DNA of 64,000 nt from Cunninghamella blakesleeana (taxonomy: Eukaryota; Mucoromycota; Mucoromycetes; Mucorales; Cunninghamellaceae). The stretch lies in assembly GCA_017871115.1 (NCBI GenBank), contig JAFCIZ010000003.1:1-64000 (forward strand), written 5' to 3'. A model generated the notes under the pieces. That model had not been told where the DNA came from. It made no database searches and worked only from the letters and a program-made list of their open reading frames with translations. The translations under genes and the position numbers were made by a program. This document shows, piece after piece, positions 22,638 to 33,758 of this stretch. Each line of letters opens with the position of its first letter. The first letter of the stretch is position 1.

Positions 22638-22839
22638 TATATAGCTCAAAAACATATTGGTTATTGTTATGTATAATGAAATAAGCATTTTGCCAAGCAA
22701 TATTAATCCCTCGGTTGTTTATTATTATTAGAAATTATATAGATAATCAGATAGTGCTTTTTTCCAGAAAGTCGATTCAATTTTAATAAAATACATATAT
22801 ATATGAAGATAGCTTCTCTCTTTTTCTTTTTCCCTCGAA

Positions 22840-22890
22840 ATATCAACTTTTGATGGTTGACTTCGGAGATCGAATTTTCAAAGTTGATAT
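22840..22890. other. short inverted repeat upstream of the septin gene
   Basis: ATATCAACTTT (22840-22850) is mirrored by AAAGTTGATAT (22880-22890) around a 29-base loop that contains TGGTTGACTTCGGAGATCG. It lies about 216 bp before the septin ATG. It could be a binding site for a dimeric regulator or an old element end. The role is unknown. Confidence 0.45.
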
Positions 22891-22925
22891 ATTATAATTT
22901 TGTAAAGCTCCTGGCAAGTGGTTAA

Positions 22926-23035
22926 TCTCCTTTTTTTTTCTTACTTTTGCGTTCCTATTTTACTACTTTTTCTTATTTTATTTTTCTTTTTATTCTTCTT
23001 TTCCTTTTCCTTAACCTTTTTTTTAATACTTATAT
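22926..23035 (+). promoter_or_regulatory. pyrimidine-rich tract before the septin start
   Basis: A CT-rich stretch (many TTTTTCTT and CCTTTTCC blocks) lies 70-180 bp before the ATG at 23106. Pyrimidine tracts before fungal start codons often mark core promoters and transcription starts. This is inferred from composition only. Confidence 0.35.
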
Positions 23036-23105
23036 TTACTATTTTATTATTACTTTATTTTATTTTGCATAATAATATTTAATATACTCATTCTTTATTA
23101 TCATT

Positions 23106-24776
23106 ATGGCTGGTAAAGTTCTTTTACTGAATAAATAAATAAAAGTCAAAAATAGAAATAATATACTTCAGCTTTTCTTTTTTATCATCAAAAAATAAAG
23201 TAAATAATAATTGGCTCATCATCTTTTTTAAATACATTTATATTTATTATTAAACAGATCAAACTAACGGAGCATTATCATCTGGTGTAAAATTTTAATA
23301 GACTTTAAATATTTCATTTTTATTTATAATAACATCATCTAGTTATAATATGTATCTGTATATATTATATTGACAACTTTTTTCTTTTTGTTATTATTAT
23401 AGATTACAGTAGTACGAAAGAAACTTGCTGGATATGTTGGATTTGCTAATTTACCCAATCAAGTTCATCGTAAATCTGTGAAGAAAGGATTTGAATTTAC
23501 AGCTATGGTAGTAGGTAAAGTAAAATAAAAATAGGTTATTTATTGGAAAAGGTATATTGATATAGAAAAAAAGAGATTTTTTTAAAAAAAATTATCGACT
23601 GCAGGGATAAACATAAAAAGGAGGTTATAAACTTAGTGAATGTAGGATTTTTTTTTTGTGTATATGTGTATATATTACATATTAGATGTATATATGTATG
23701 TATGTTTATGATGATGATGATTTTTTGTATATAATGTTATATTTAAACATTAAGGATTAAGGAGACTGGTGATAATAATTATATATATATATATATATAA
23801 TTAACTTATATATCTATATTATTTTATTTATACGTTTTTATTATTTAGGTGAATCTGGACTTGGTAAATCAACTTTAGTAAATACACTTTTTAATACACA
23901 ATTATATCCACCAAAAGAAAATGCTGAATTATCTCATGAAACTCCTCAAACTGTTGAAATTCAATCTATCACTTCCGATATTGAAGAAAATGGTGTTAAA
24001 CTTCGATTAACCGTTGTAGATACTCCTGGTTTTGGTGATTTTGTTAATAATGAAGATAGGTAAAGAATGAATAATGGGCATCAATTAATAAATAAATAAA
24101 TAAAAAGGATAGTCATATTTTATTTACTTATTTATATATTTATTTACTAATTTATTTATTTAGCTGGAAGCCTATCCTTGATAGTATTGAATCTCGTTTT
24201 GATGCTTTTTTGGAACAAGAAAATCGTGTTAATCGCCGTAAATTGGTTGATAATCGTATTCATGCCTGTATTTACTTTATTAGTCCTACTGGTCATGCGT
24301 AGGTTTTATTATTATTATTGTATAATTTTTATATATAGATTTAATGTTTTTAACGAATCATATCTTTTTTTTTATTTTAAATATATAATGATATAAATTA
24401 GTTTGAAACCTTTGGATATTGAATTCATGCGTCGATTACACACTCGTGTCAATTTAATTCCTGTCATTGCTAAAGCCGATACTTTAACTGAAGAAGAAGT
24501 AGCTGCCTTTAAAGAACGTATTTTAGCAGATATCAATTATCATAATATTCAAATCTATCAAGCTCCTGCCTATGAATATGATGATGAAGAAACTATTGCT
24601 GAAAATAAAGAAATCATGTCTAAAATTCCATTTGCTGTAGTTGGTTCTGACAAGGAATTTGATGTAGATGGTGGTCGTCGTGTACGTGGTCGTAGCTACC
24701 CTTGGGGGGTAATTGAAGTGGATAACGAAGAACATTGTGACTTTGTTAAACTTCGTCAAATGTTAATTAGGTAAAG

Positions 24777-24821
<45 letters not shown>

Positions 24822-25360
24822 CATGTTAAATAAATAAGGATAATTAAAAAAAATAACTTATTTCTCTCTCTTTTTCTAGAACTCATATGGAAGAACTTAA
24901 AGAATTTACCAATGATGTTTTATATGAAAACTACCGTACCGAGAAATTAACTGCTATGGGTATTCAACAAGACCCTAGTGTATTCAAGGAAGTTAACCCT
25001 ATTCAAAAGATGGAAGAAGAACGTCTTGCTCATGAACAAAAATTAGCCAAGATGGAAGCTGAAATGAAGGCTGTTTTCCAAGCTAAAGTTCAAGAAAAGG
25101 AATCTAAACTTAAGATGTCTGAAGAAGAGGTAAGTGATAATATGATATTATATATAAATATATATAAAAAGAAGAGTAAGGATTTTATTTACTTATCCCC
25201 TATTCTTATTATTGCTTAGTTATATGCTCGTCATAAAGAAATGAAGGAAGCTCTTGAAAAACAACGTTCTGATCTTGAAGAAAAGAAGCGTCGTTTGGAA
25301 TCTGGTAGACCAATGACTCCTGAAAAGACTAAAAAGAAAGGATTCTCATTTAACAAATAA
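23106..25360 (+). CDS. CDC3: septin, CDC3/AspB group
   Basis: Eight exons keep frame: 23106-23112, 23258-23286, 23403-23514, 23849-24059, 24164-24298, 24402-24770, 24880-25129 and 25220-25360, giving 417 residues. The G1 loop GESGLGKST starts at residue 50, DTPGFGD is G3 and AKAD is G4, and the septin-unique element reads [39 protein letters not shown] before the GTPase domain is the basic region. The tail from about residue 320 is a coiled coil with [28 protein letters not shown] and [14 protein letters not shown], which tracks yeast Cdc3 closely and separates it from Cdc10, 11 and 12. Septins form filaments at division sites, hyphal tips and branch points. The first exon is only 7 nt long. 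Intron 6 holds a (TA)n tract (24779-24809). Confidence 0.95.
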
Positions 25361-26398
25361 TTGATTAAATGATCTTTATATCTATTTATTGATTTATTTA
25401 TATATTTCAAAAATCGTAAAAAAAAAAATATCTGTGATATTAAAAAAAAAAAAGTACCCTTATCTAAAAAATTGCGATTTTTTTAATTATTATTCCTTAT
25501 TTTTCTTCTTAGTTTATCATAATCTTCATATTATAATCTTCCATCCTTTTTTTTAACGTCTATTTTCACCTTTTATAATTATTAATTTTATTAATATTAT
25601 TACTATTATTATTTACCCATTAAAATAAATCATATATATCTTTATTGAAACCAAAAAAAAGTAAAATTCATCAAAGACTTTAATTGTAAATGTAGATATT
25701 AGTACTATTATTTATTACTATGTTTTATAATAGAGTATATATATATATATATATAATAGCTTTAAACATATAATTCAATTTAACATAATTTTTTATAATT
25801 GGGTTGTATAAACATTCGTTTTTTAAACACTTTCTATTAAATGATATATAAAAAAAATGACAAGATTATATACTTTATTTCCAAGAATTTCCTACCAGCG
25901 AATTATAACAGCTCACTTTGAAATAAAGTTTTATAAAAAATAAAATACACAAAACCCTGTTAGGAAACCTTTGAAGATACTTTTTTTTATTCATTAATAT
26001 ATATTAAAAATAACCTCATTTGATTTTTTCTAACCAGATGATTCTAATAATTATTTTAAACGATTGGTTTTGTAACAAAAATATAGAAAAAATAAAGCTT
26101 AAAGACAAGTAGTAGGATACTTTTTTTTTTTTGAAAATTTTAAAAACCTGGTGGATTTTATTCCAACTTTTTTTAAACTGTAACTATTATTGTTATTATG
26201 ATTGGTATTCTTTAGTATTACACTTAGTAATAGGATATGTACATTTAAAGTATAATTACATATATGATCTATTGAATATTAGATTATTATATTTAATTGT
26301 ACACGCAATTTTTTTATTTTTTATTTTTAAAATAAAAAAAATATAATGAATAGGAAAGTAATATATAACACTTATTAAGAATAAGTATTAAAACTTGT
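25361..26398. other. convergent intergenic region between septin and CDK11
   Basis: About 1 kb of AT-rich DNA that must hold both 3' untranslated regions. It contains A tracts, a (TA)n run near 25,738-25,755 and T tracts. An open frame at 26131-26346 is a string of Ile/Leu/Tyr/Phe codons expected from AT-rich sequence and is not called. Confidence 0.45.
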
Positions 26399-27409
26399 TT
26401 ATCCTAATTTTAACCTAAATCCACCTTTATCAGGTATTTGCCCAGCAAAAAGAGTGCCTTCCAATTCATTTTCACCAGAATGAGTTACATGAGGTGCTGA
26501 TGGACTTAAAATGCGTTTTCTATTTGTTATTATTATTATTATGATATAAATAAATAAAAATTACAAAAAAAGAGTGATTGAAGTGTTAATATTTTTGTTA
26601 TATTGTAATCAAAAATGATAAGAATATGGTCAATTATTTAACTTACTTTTCACCAGAGCCTTTCGATGGCCAAGACTGGAAAAGAGATGGATCTTTTGGT
26701 AAAGGACTTTCACTATGTAAGAAATAAAAGTATTTGGTGAGTGCAAGTCAAATGGTTTTATAATAAAATAAATAAATAAATAAAATCTAATGGATTAAAA
26801 AATAATATATAAATATTACCTAAAATAGGGGTGCTTTAAGGCTTCTTCGGCAGTAATTCGTTGGTCAGGATCATATGCTAAAAGTTTTAGCATCAAATCC
26901 ATACCAGCTTCAGTCAAATAAGGAAATTTTGCTCGTATATTACTTGTTCTATATTATTATTATCATAATAGTGATAATAGAAAAGAAAAAAAGGGTATTT
27001 CATTTAGCATTTATACACAAGTTGATAATATATACTCTATAATAATATATAAATCTTACGGTTGATCGATAAATGCAATATTGTTGGCATGAGGTAAATC
27101 TTTGAACCCTGGCCATGATTTTTCAGTGGGCATTCCTAATAATTTAAAGATCTAACATTGAGGTATAATTAGTATATTTATTTATATAATTGTTCAATCA
27201 TTCTTTTATTCCTCCATTTATTCTTACTTTATCTACTTGATCTATTTCACTTCTACCAGCAAATAATGGTTCATTATTAATCATTTCAGCAAATATGCAT
27301 CCAATGGACCACATATCAATAGCTGTTGTATATTCTTTACCACCTAGTAATAACTCTGGAGCTCTATTATATATATATATGTTATTTATTAAATAAACCA
27401 TTCATACAT

Positions 27410-27441
<32 letters not shown>

Positions 27442-28410
27442 GCTTATTTTTTTTTTTTTTACCTGTACCATAATGTTACTACTAATTGGGTCATATCTCC
27501 CATAGGGCTACCATAAATTCTTGCTAATCCAAAATCTGCTACTTTTATTTCCCCTCTATTATTTAATAATAAGTTGCTTGTTTTAAGATCACGATGAATA
27601 ATCCAATTATCGTGCATTAGTTCGACGGCTGATAGTAATTGTATCATTAAAGTTTTAATTTCGGATTGCAAAAATGTTGTTTGCATATCTGTCATTAATG
27701 TTTTTAAATCATGGTCAATAAAATCCATCACTATATATACTCTATTAATAATCATAATCATAATAATATACATATAATATAATCAATACATTTGCTTTTT
27801 TTTATTATTATTTAATATTATTAAATTAACATATATGCATCCTATTGTAACTATTATATACTTACTGATCCATTCGACTTCCCATAACAATTTCACGCAC
27901 ATTTACTATATTAGGGTGTTTTGCAATCATTAACGTATGTATTTCTCTTAAACTTGTAATAGGAAATCCATTTTTTTCTTTATCTAATTTTAGTTTTTTA
28001 ACGGCAACAATATCGCCAGTTTCTTTTTCTTTTGCTCTAAAAACGATACCATAGGATCCTTCTTCAATATGATTTAATCGTTCGTACACGTCAACTGATC
28101 GACAAGATTCAAGTAATACAGGTGGATCTAAATTAGCTAAATCTAAAGTGGAAATATTTGTTGATATATTACTAGGTGTTGAAGAGGGGGAAGGATTTAT
28201 GATGGGTTGATCTATTTTTTTTTTTATTAAAGGGATTAGGGTAGATTTAGATGTATTTTCTGTTGCTGTTGGTATTGGTGTTGAAGTCTTTTTAACTAAA
28301 GGTTTTATTAATTGAGATGGTGTAGCTTTTTTTTTGGTACGTATTTTTTTATTTGATTCATCTTCACTTTCGTCTGATTCCCATTTTGATTTCTTTGGAA
28401 GTGAAGACAT
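26399..28410 (-). CDS. CDK11: cyclin-dependent kinase 11 (PITSLRE type)
   Basis: Seven exons on the minus strand keep frame: 28410-27866, 27741-27463, 27363-27228, 27151-27060, 26948-26820, 26712-26647 and 26519-26399, giving 455 residues. The N-terminal ~105 residues are charged and Ser/Thr/Pro-rich. The kinase domain shows [13 protein letters not shown] (glycine loop), VAVKK (catalytic Lys), the defining PITSLRE helix, MDQVYIVMDF (hinge), [11 protein letters not shown] (catalytic loop), [11 protein letters not shown] (DFG), [14 protein letters not shown] and [13 protein letters not shown]. The tail GGFRLKLG matches the end of CDK11 proteins. CDK11 acts with L-type cyclins in transcription and pre-mRNA splicing and in mitosis. 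An in-frame ATG at 28551 would add 47 residues (Lys-rich, then hydrophobic) not seen in the family, so [17 protein letters not shown] at 28410 is preferred. Confidence 0.94.
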
Positions 28411-29235
28411 ATTATAATTTAAAAGGTTGAGTAAAAATAAAAGAGCAAGTAAAAGAAAAAAACATTTTTTTTTTTGAAAAAATGCTCTACCATATAACTT
28501 TTTTAAACATCGGACCTTAGATTTTTTTTTGGAAATTTTTCTCCCTAACATTTTATACTTGCACCTCCACTGAAATAAGTTAAAAGAGCAATATAAAAAA
28601 GGTTACTTCTAAAGAATTTTACTACAGACAGAAAAATTTATAATAAATTATAATACAATATATATATATACATAGCTGTCGAAAAAATACTAACAGTAAA
28701 AACTCTCTGTAATTAATATTTTTATTCCAAATATACTTTTTATATTTTTTAAAAAAAGCGTCATTAACCAGTGGGCATCCATCTATTAATATATAGCTTA
28801 AAATAATACGAAAATGACAAAAGAGTATAATATAGCTATTGTAAGCTTTTTGTTTTAAAGATGCAGCTTAATTTAAAATGATAAAATAATTATTAACTCG
28901 TTAGTATCCATCTGTCAAAATAAATCTCTTCTTTATCTAATAAGGGTGTAATTGATATATCAAACTCAACTAAAATGGATGGGATCAATTTCTATTCTAT
29001 TTTCGAAAAAAAAAAAAAAGAAAAGAAATATAATTTTTCTACTAATACTTGAACAAGAGCTTTTAAAAAATCTTGTTCAAAAAAAACATTATTACTATTT
29101 TTTTTCATCTTTTCCCCAGGTATAATTTACCACAATAATAAGTAATTGCAATTTAGTAATATGTGTATTTTTTTTTGTACCATTCACTCCAGTGTCTGTT
29201 GATAAATGTAAAAATTAAATAAAAAAATAGAAGCT
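28411..29235. other. promoter side of CDK11 and AT-rich spacer
   Basis: Holds the CDK11 5' region and about 0.6 kb of A/T-rich DNA with short A tracts (28,998-29,010). Nothing else is recognised. Confidence 0.4.
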
Positions 29236-29566
29236 ATGGGTAAGATGAACAAATCTCATATTAAAAATTTAAATATGCTGATCCTCATTTCCAGACAATG
29301 GATCTTGGGAGACTCTAAAGGCTATGCCATCTATCCTGATAATATTGAAATTAGCAGTGGTTGGATATTGGGTAAGTTTTTTTGTAAGAGTTGGCCTTGT
29401 GATATTAACCTTTATTTGCAAATGAATGCTATTGTTATTTTACTAATATAGCTCTTATTTGTTTTATTATCGTAGGAAATAAGTTTAAGTTGTTGTATGA
29501 GAGCAGGTTGTCATAAATGTTTTGAAAAAAAGACTTTCAAATATTTATAAAACATTGTATTACAAA
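29236..29566 (+). other. possible tiny spliced gene, model ambiguous
   Basis: Two readings share real-looking splice sites. In one, the ATG at 29236 reads straight to ..IEISSGWILG, uses GTAAGT at about 29,372 and rejoins at the TAG before GAAATAAG (about 29,475), ending YESRLS (58 residues). In the other, ATGG is followed by a donor at 29240 and an acceptor at about 29,295 (MDNGSWETLKAMPSILI..), then the same second intron, ending in a Cys-rich CCMRAGCHKCF segment (about 51 residues). Both keep frame. I do not recognise either product, and it could be a relic of a longer gene. No function assigned. Confidence 0.3.
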
Positions 29567-29964
29567 GAATATAGTAATAGTAATAATAATAATAGAACTT
29601 GTATTGAAGATAATGATTTTGGATAGAGATAACGAAAGAGTTGATAATAATGTTAGTGATCATGGCGATGAAAAGTCTTCTAAGTATATCAATGGGAAAA
29701 GCATGAGGGAGATTGATATAGGTGTTTTTTTTTAAAAAAAAAAGGAATAGTCATTATTCTGTTTTTTCTTTCAAACGCGAATAAACATATTTGAGGAAAC
29801 AAATATAAAATATCGAATTCGTGTTTATAAACCAGAATAAATCATGCAATCATTGTTATTATTAGTCAAAAAGAAGGGAAAGAAGAGAAATAATAATAAT
29901 AATAATAATAACAAAAGTGCTATTAATAATGATAATAAAGAGAGCATGATTTATATGATTATCA
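29567..29964. other. AT-rich spacer with a 40-codon open frame
   Basis: A short frame at about 29,610-29,733 reads ..LDRDNERVDNNVSDHGDEK.., which is less repetitive than its surroundings but has no partner exon I can find. The rest is (TAA)n and A/T-rich sequence. Confidence 0.25.
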
Positions 29965-30663
29965 TTATTTCAATTGAAGTTGTAAATAATCTAAATAAAG
30001 AGGGTGTTTAGGGTCAAATTGAAAATCCATATTTTGATACAATTGTAGTTGATTTTTAAATCCAGAATTAGGATCAATAAAGGGTCTAACTTGTTTAATT
30101 TTTACCAAAGCTACTTTCCATCTTAAACGTTCTTTTGTCATATAATAAGCTGTCACTATGGTTGGACTTCTTGATACACCTGCAAGACAATGAACTAATA
30201 TATGTTCCTTATTATTTATAGCTTGATCAATGAATTCTATTGCTTCTGGGAACCATTTGATAATATTTGTTTCCGGCTGATCCGAAATAGGTATAATCTA
30301 CAATATCCCCTTTCCCAAATAATAAAAATTAAATAAATAAAAATGGTATATAAATATATGATTATCACGCAGCGTTGTTATTATTATCACCTTGTGTATA
30401 TAATCAGATTCAGGGTAAATATGTTGAAAATGGCCAATAGATAGAATTCTTTTTATTTTATTTTTTGTCAGAAAAGACTTTGATTCAAATGCTGCGTAAC
30501 TTCCAATCCATATATATGGTAATACTTCTTGACCAAGACTAGTCATCATGATACCACCAGGTTTTCCATCCGAATCCCCTAATTTTTCATATAAATGAGA
30601 ATGGTCCTCCATAGTAACTGTATGCATTTCATCTATTTCATCTATTCCATTGTCTAAAGGCAT
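29965..30663 (-). CDS. dual-specificity protein phosphatase
   Basis: Two exons, 30663-30391 and 30297-29965, give 201 residues. Exon 1 has GQEVLPYIWIGSYAAFESK.., the usual start of a DUSP domain, and KIKRILSIGHFQH. Exon 2 begins IIPISDQPETNI, with the general-acid Asp at residue 97, and carries the signature ILVHCLAGVSRSPTIV with the nucleophile Cys at about 128 and the phosphate-binding Arg at 134. These enzymes remove phosphate from Tyr and Ser/Thr, often on MAP kinases. The protein is compact, with only a short acidic N-terminal extension (..DEIDEMHTVTMEDHS..) and no targeting or rhodanese domain, so the substrate cannot be told. All catalytic residues are present. Confidence 0.92.
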
Positions 30664-31088
30664 GATATATTATATGTTGTATACTATCTACAGATTGACT
30701 TTTAAGAAAGAAAAAGAAATGGAAAAAAACTATCGAGTAAAAAGAAGGTCGGAGTTGTATATATTTTGGTAAAAAAAATTTTCAAAGCTTTATTGAATTA
30801 TTCTTTAGGCAAAAGGTACCATGAAAAAATTTGTACTTGAGTTTTAATAGTTTTTTAAAAGTGTTTGAATAGTACTAATAAAAACCATATGATCTTTTTT
30901 TTTTTTTTGTTTCAATGTTTGCTATTTTTACTTTATTTATTATATTTAAAAGTGAGCAAAGTAAAAAAAAAAAAGAATAATGTCTAATAAAATGATATAT
31001 AAATAACACACATATACATATATGAGGGAGGATTATGAATGAAGAAAAAAAAAAAAAACGTAGGAATAAATAAAAGTATACAATGAAT

Positions 31089-31119
<31 letters not shown>

Positions 31120-31126
31120 TTTTTTT
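30664..31126. other. intergenic, DUSP promoter side
   Basis: About 460 bp with T and A tracts and a (TA)n run at 31,089-31,115. It should contain the DUSP promoter and the CHS7 3' region. No other feature. Confidence 0.4.
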
Positions 31127-31970
31127 TTAATATGGATTATGTTCAACTTGTTGATATTGTTGACCATAAGTTTGAGGTGTCATTAAATTTTGAGGAGGAG
31201 GAGGGGTATGTTGTTGATTTAAAGGTGTTTGACTAGTATAATTTTGAGATAATTCATCATCGACCATTAATTCTTTAACTTCCCATACATTTTGTTTATT
31301 TCCAACAGAAAATTCCAAATCTTCCTTTGTAATAGAATCCCAATATTTATAAACCATCATGACAGCTAATAAAGTACAAATTGCACCAAAGAATAATCCG
31401 TCTACATAATGTTTAACTTGGTCACAAATAACAACCGAGAAAATAAACATAATAATAAGTCCAATAATGAAGAATGCTGTGCCAAATAATATATCCCCTA
31501 ATGGCCATCTATCATCTAATGTGTTGACAACAAGAATGATTTGTGATATAACGTATACAACAAAACAAATACCATTGATGATAAAGTAAAATACCCATAA
31601 AGCTCCAGGTGAATTATATGAAAAAGGTGAGAGGTTTTTAAATGTTGCAATAGCAATAGCACCAACACAAATAAATAATGCAAATGAACTTAATCGAATA
31701 GACTAAATAAATAGTTATGAAGAAAAAACAAAGAAATTCAAGATTAGATATGATTTTTACTAGCATTGTTATTATTATTATTTATATTTGGTTATATATT
31801 TACCCAGAGTGATAATGGGGTACCATCTTCTGCAAACTGGAAACCAACAAAACCATTAAGTAATAAACACCAAAAAGTAGCACTAATAAGGCCCATATGA
31901 ATTGCTGCAAACCACTATATATATACATATATATATACATATTTAAAAAAAAAAAAAAGAGGAAAGGGTA

Positions 31971-32007
<37 letters not shown>

Positions 32008-32337
32008 ATTTATAATTATTATTATTGTTGTTATTATTCATTACGGGATAAACTGGAGATGAAATTGGAATAATACCGGTAACAAGAAACATTTCCATAA
32101 AAGTACATAACATATAAAGATAAAAGAACATGACAATTTCTTTACGACCAACAGCAGTATATTTAGAACGAATATGATAAACCATAATGGCTGTCATGAT
32201 AATAGCCACAATATCAATAATTAAAGTTGCTATAAATAAATAAATATAAATAAATATAAACAAAATAATGACAATAAAAAAAATAAAAAGTGAAAAAATA
32301 TAAATATATTTAAATATCATCTACTATTGATCTATCA

Positions 32338-32372
<35 letters not shown>

Positions 32373-32541
32373 CTATTTTACCTGGTTGAAATATAAGATT
32401 ACCACCTAAATCTACATTACGAGAATAACATACAGGTTCAACACCATCATATTGACCAATAAGTGGACAAAAACTGAGGGCAATAGTTCTACATACACCT
32501 TCAAAATTAAAGGCACCAAATTCAAATGTAATTGCAACCAT
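31127..32541 (-). CDS. CHS7: chitin synthase export chaperone (Chs7 family)
   Basis: Four exons, 32541-32382, 32229-32045, 31914-31804 and 31702-31127, give 343 residues. The N-terminus reads [22 protein letters not shown] and ..[18 protein letters not shown], the conserved lumenal start of Chs7. About seven hydrophobic segments follow (for example [70 protein letters not shown] and [18 protein letters not shown]). [18 protein letters not shown] ends the conserved part, and the tail is Gln/Pro-rich. Chs7 is an ER membrane protein needed for chitin synthase to leave the ER, so it acts in cell-wall building. Introns 1 and 2 each hold (TA)n tracts (32,346-32,373 and about 31,976-32,006). Confidence 0.94.
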
Positions 32542-33758
32542 CTACTTTTCCCACTTTTTTTATTTATTATTTATTTATTTTATATATACAAATATAAATA
32601 TAAATTATACTCTAAAATAAAGAATTAAGAAATATAATAAATGATAAGAAAAGAAAAAGAGTAGAAAATAAGAAAAAGGAATAAATAAATAAATAAAAAG
32701 GGCAAAGCTGACTTTTTTTTTTTTTTCTATTTTTACTTTTTTTTTTTTTTCAAATTAAAAAAATTGAACAAAAAATCCAACCAATAAAAATTAAGGAACG
32801 ATTCACAATAATAATAACAGCTACACCTGTAGGCATTACGAAAAAACCTTATATACCGAGTTTAGCATTACATTAATCAAATATATACGTTTTTTTTTTT
32901 TTACTTTTCCAAAAAGTGAATTTCTATAATATATATAGAATAAAGAACAAGAATTGTATTAATAATATCATTTAAGAATAAAACCAGTATTTGATTATTC
33001 GTAAAAGAGTCTTTCATAGCAATTAGTTTGACGCATTTTATGGCAGTATCATTTCATGAACAACTTGGTACATATCACTTTTAAAATAACCATAATTAAC
33101 TATTCAAAAGGATAGCTGATCAAAAAAAAAAAAGAAAAAGAAAAAAAGAAAAAAAATGCTGTATCAAGGCGTTTTGATGAGTGTACACCGCTTTATCGCA
33201 CAATATATAAAAAAACTAATGCTTAGCCGCAATAAAAATAAAAAATAAAGGTTTGAAACACTTTTTTTGATAAATTTATTATAAATGGGTATGAATAATA
33301 TAAATATTTTTAGAGTGGTAATGTGAATTTTTGAATAATAATAGAATATGGCTGATACTTTTAAAAGAAAAAAAAATACCAAATTAATAATATTTATAGA
33401 ATAAGAATACTATTGGAAAAATAGACAGATTGACTTTAATACTTCAACCACTCCATTATATATTTACGCGATTATGAATATAATCAATTATATATTAGAA
33501 GTAAATACGATTTATTGGTATTTATATTAAATTAAATGGAACGTGAATTTGTTGTCATATTGTTATTGAAGAATAAACAAGTAATTTAATCAGAAATACA
33601 GTATATAATATAACAGTAAAGTCGAGTTTTAATTAAAGTAGCTTGATTCTTTGTGAACTCAGCAAAGAACTTCTTTAACACTATTTTTTTTTTTTTTAAA
33701 AAAAAAAAGCTAGTCGTGTTTATTTTTATTACAGGGGTAGGTATATAGAGTTAAAAAA
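32542..33758. other. intergenic, CHS7 promoter side
   Basis: About 1.2 kb of A/T-rich DNA with several A and T tracts (32,713-32,750, 33,121-33,155 and 33,686-33,708). It contains the CHS7 promoter and the F-box gene 3' region. The 72-codon frame at 33164-33382 is Phe/Ile/Lys-rich and judged spurious. Confidence 0.4.

Noticed and set aside
28411..28551. Upstream in-frame ATG extending CDK11 by 47 residues
   Set aside because: The added part is Lys-rich then hydrophobic and not seen in CDK11 proteins. [17 protein letters not shown] is the better start.
33164..33382. 72-codon minus frame
   Set aside because: Phe/Ile/Lys-rich translation of AT-rich spacer with no domain, signal peptide or splice support.
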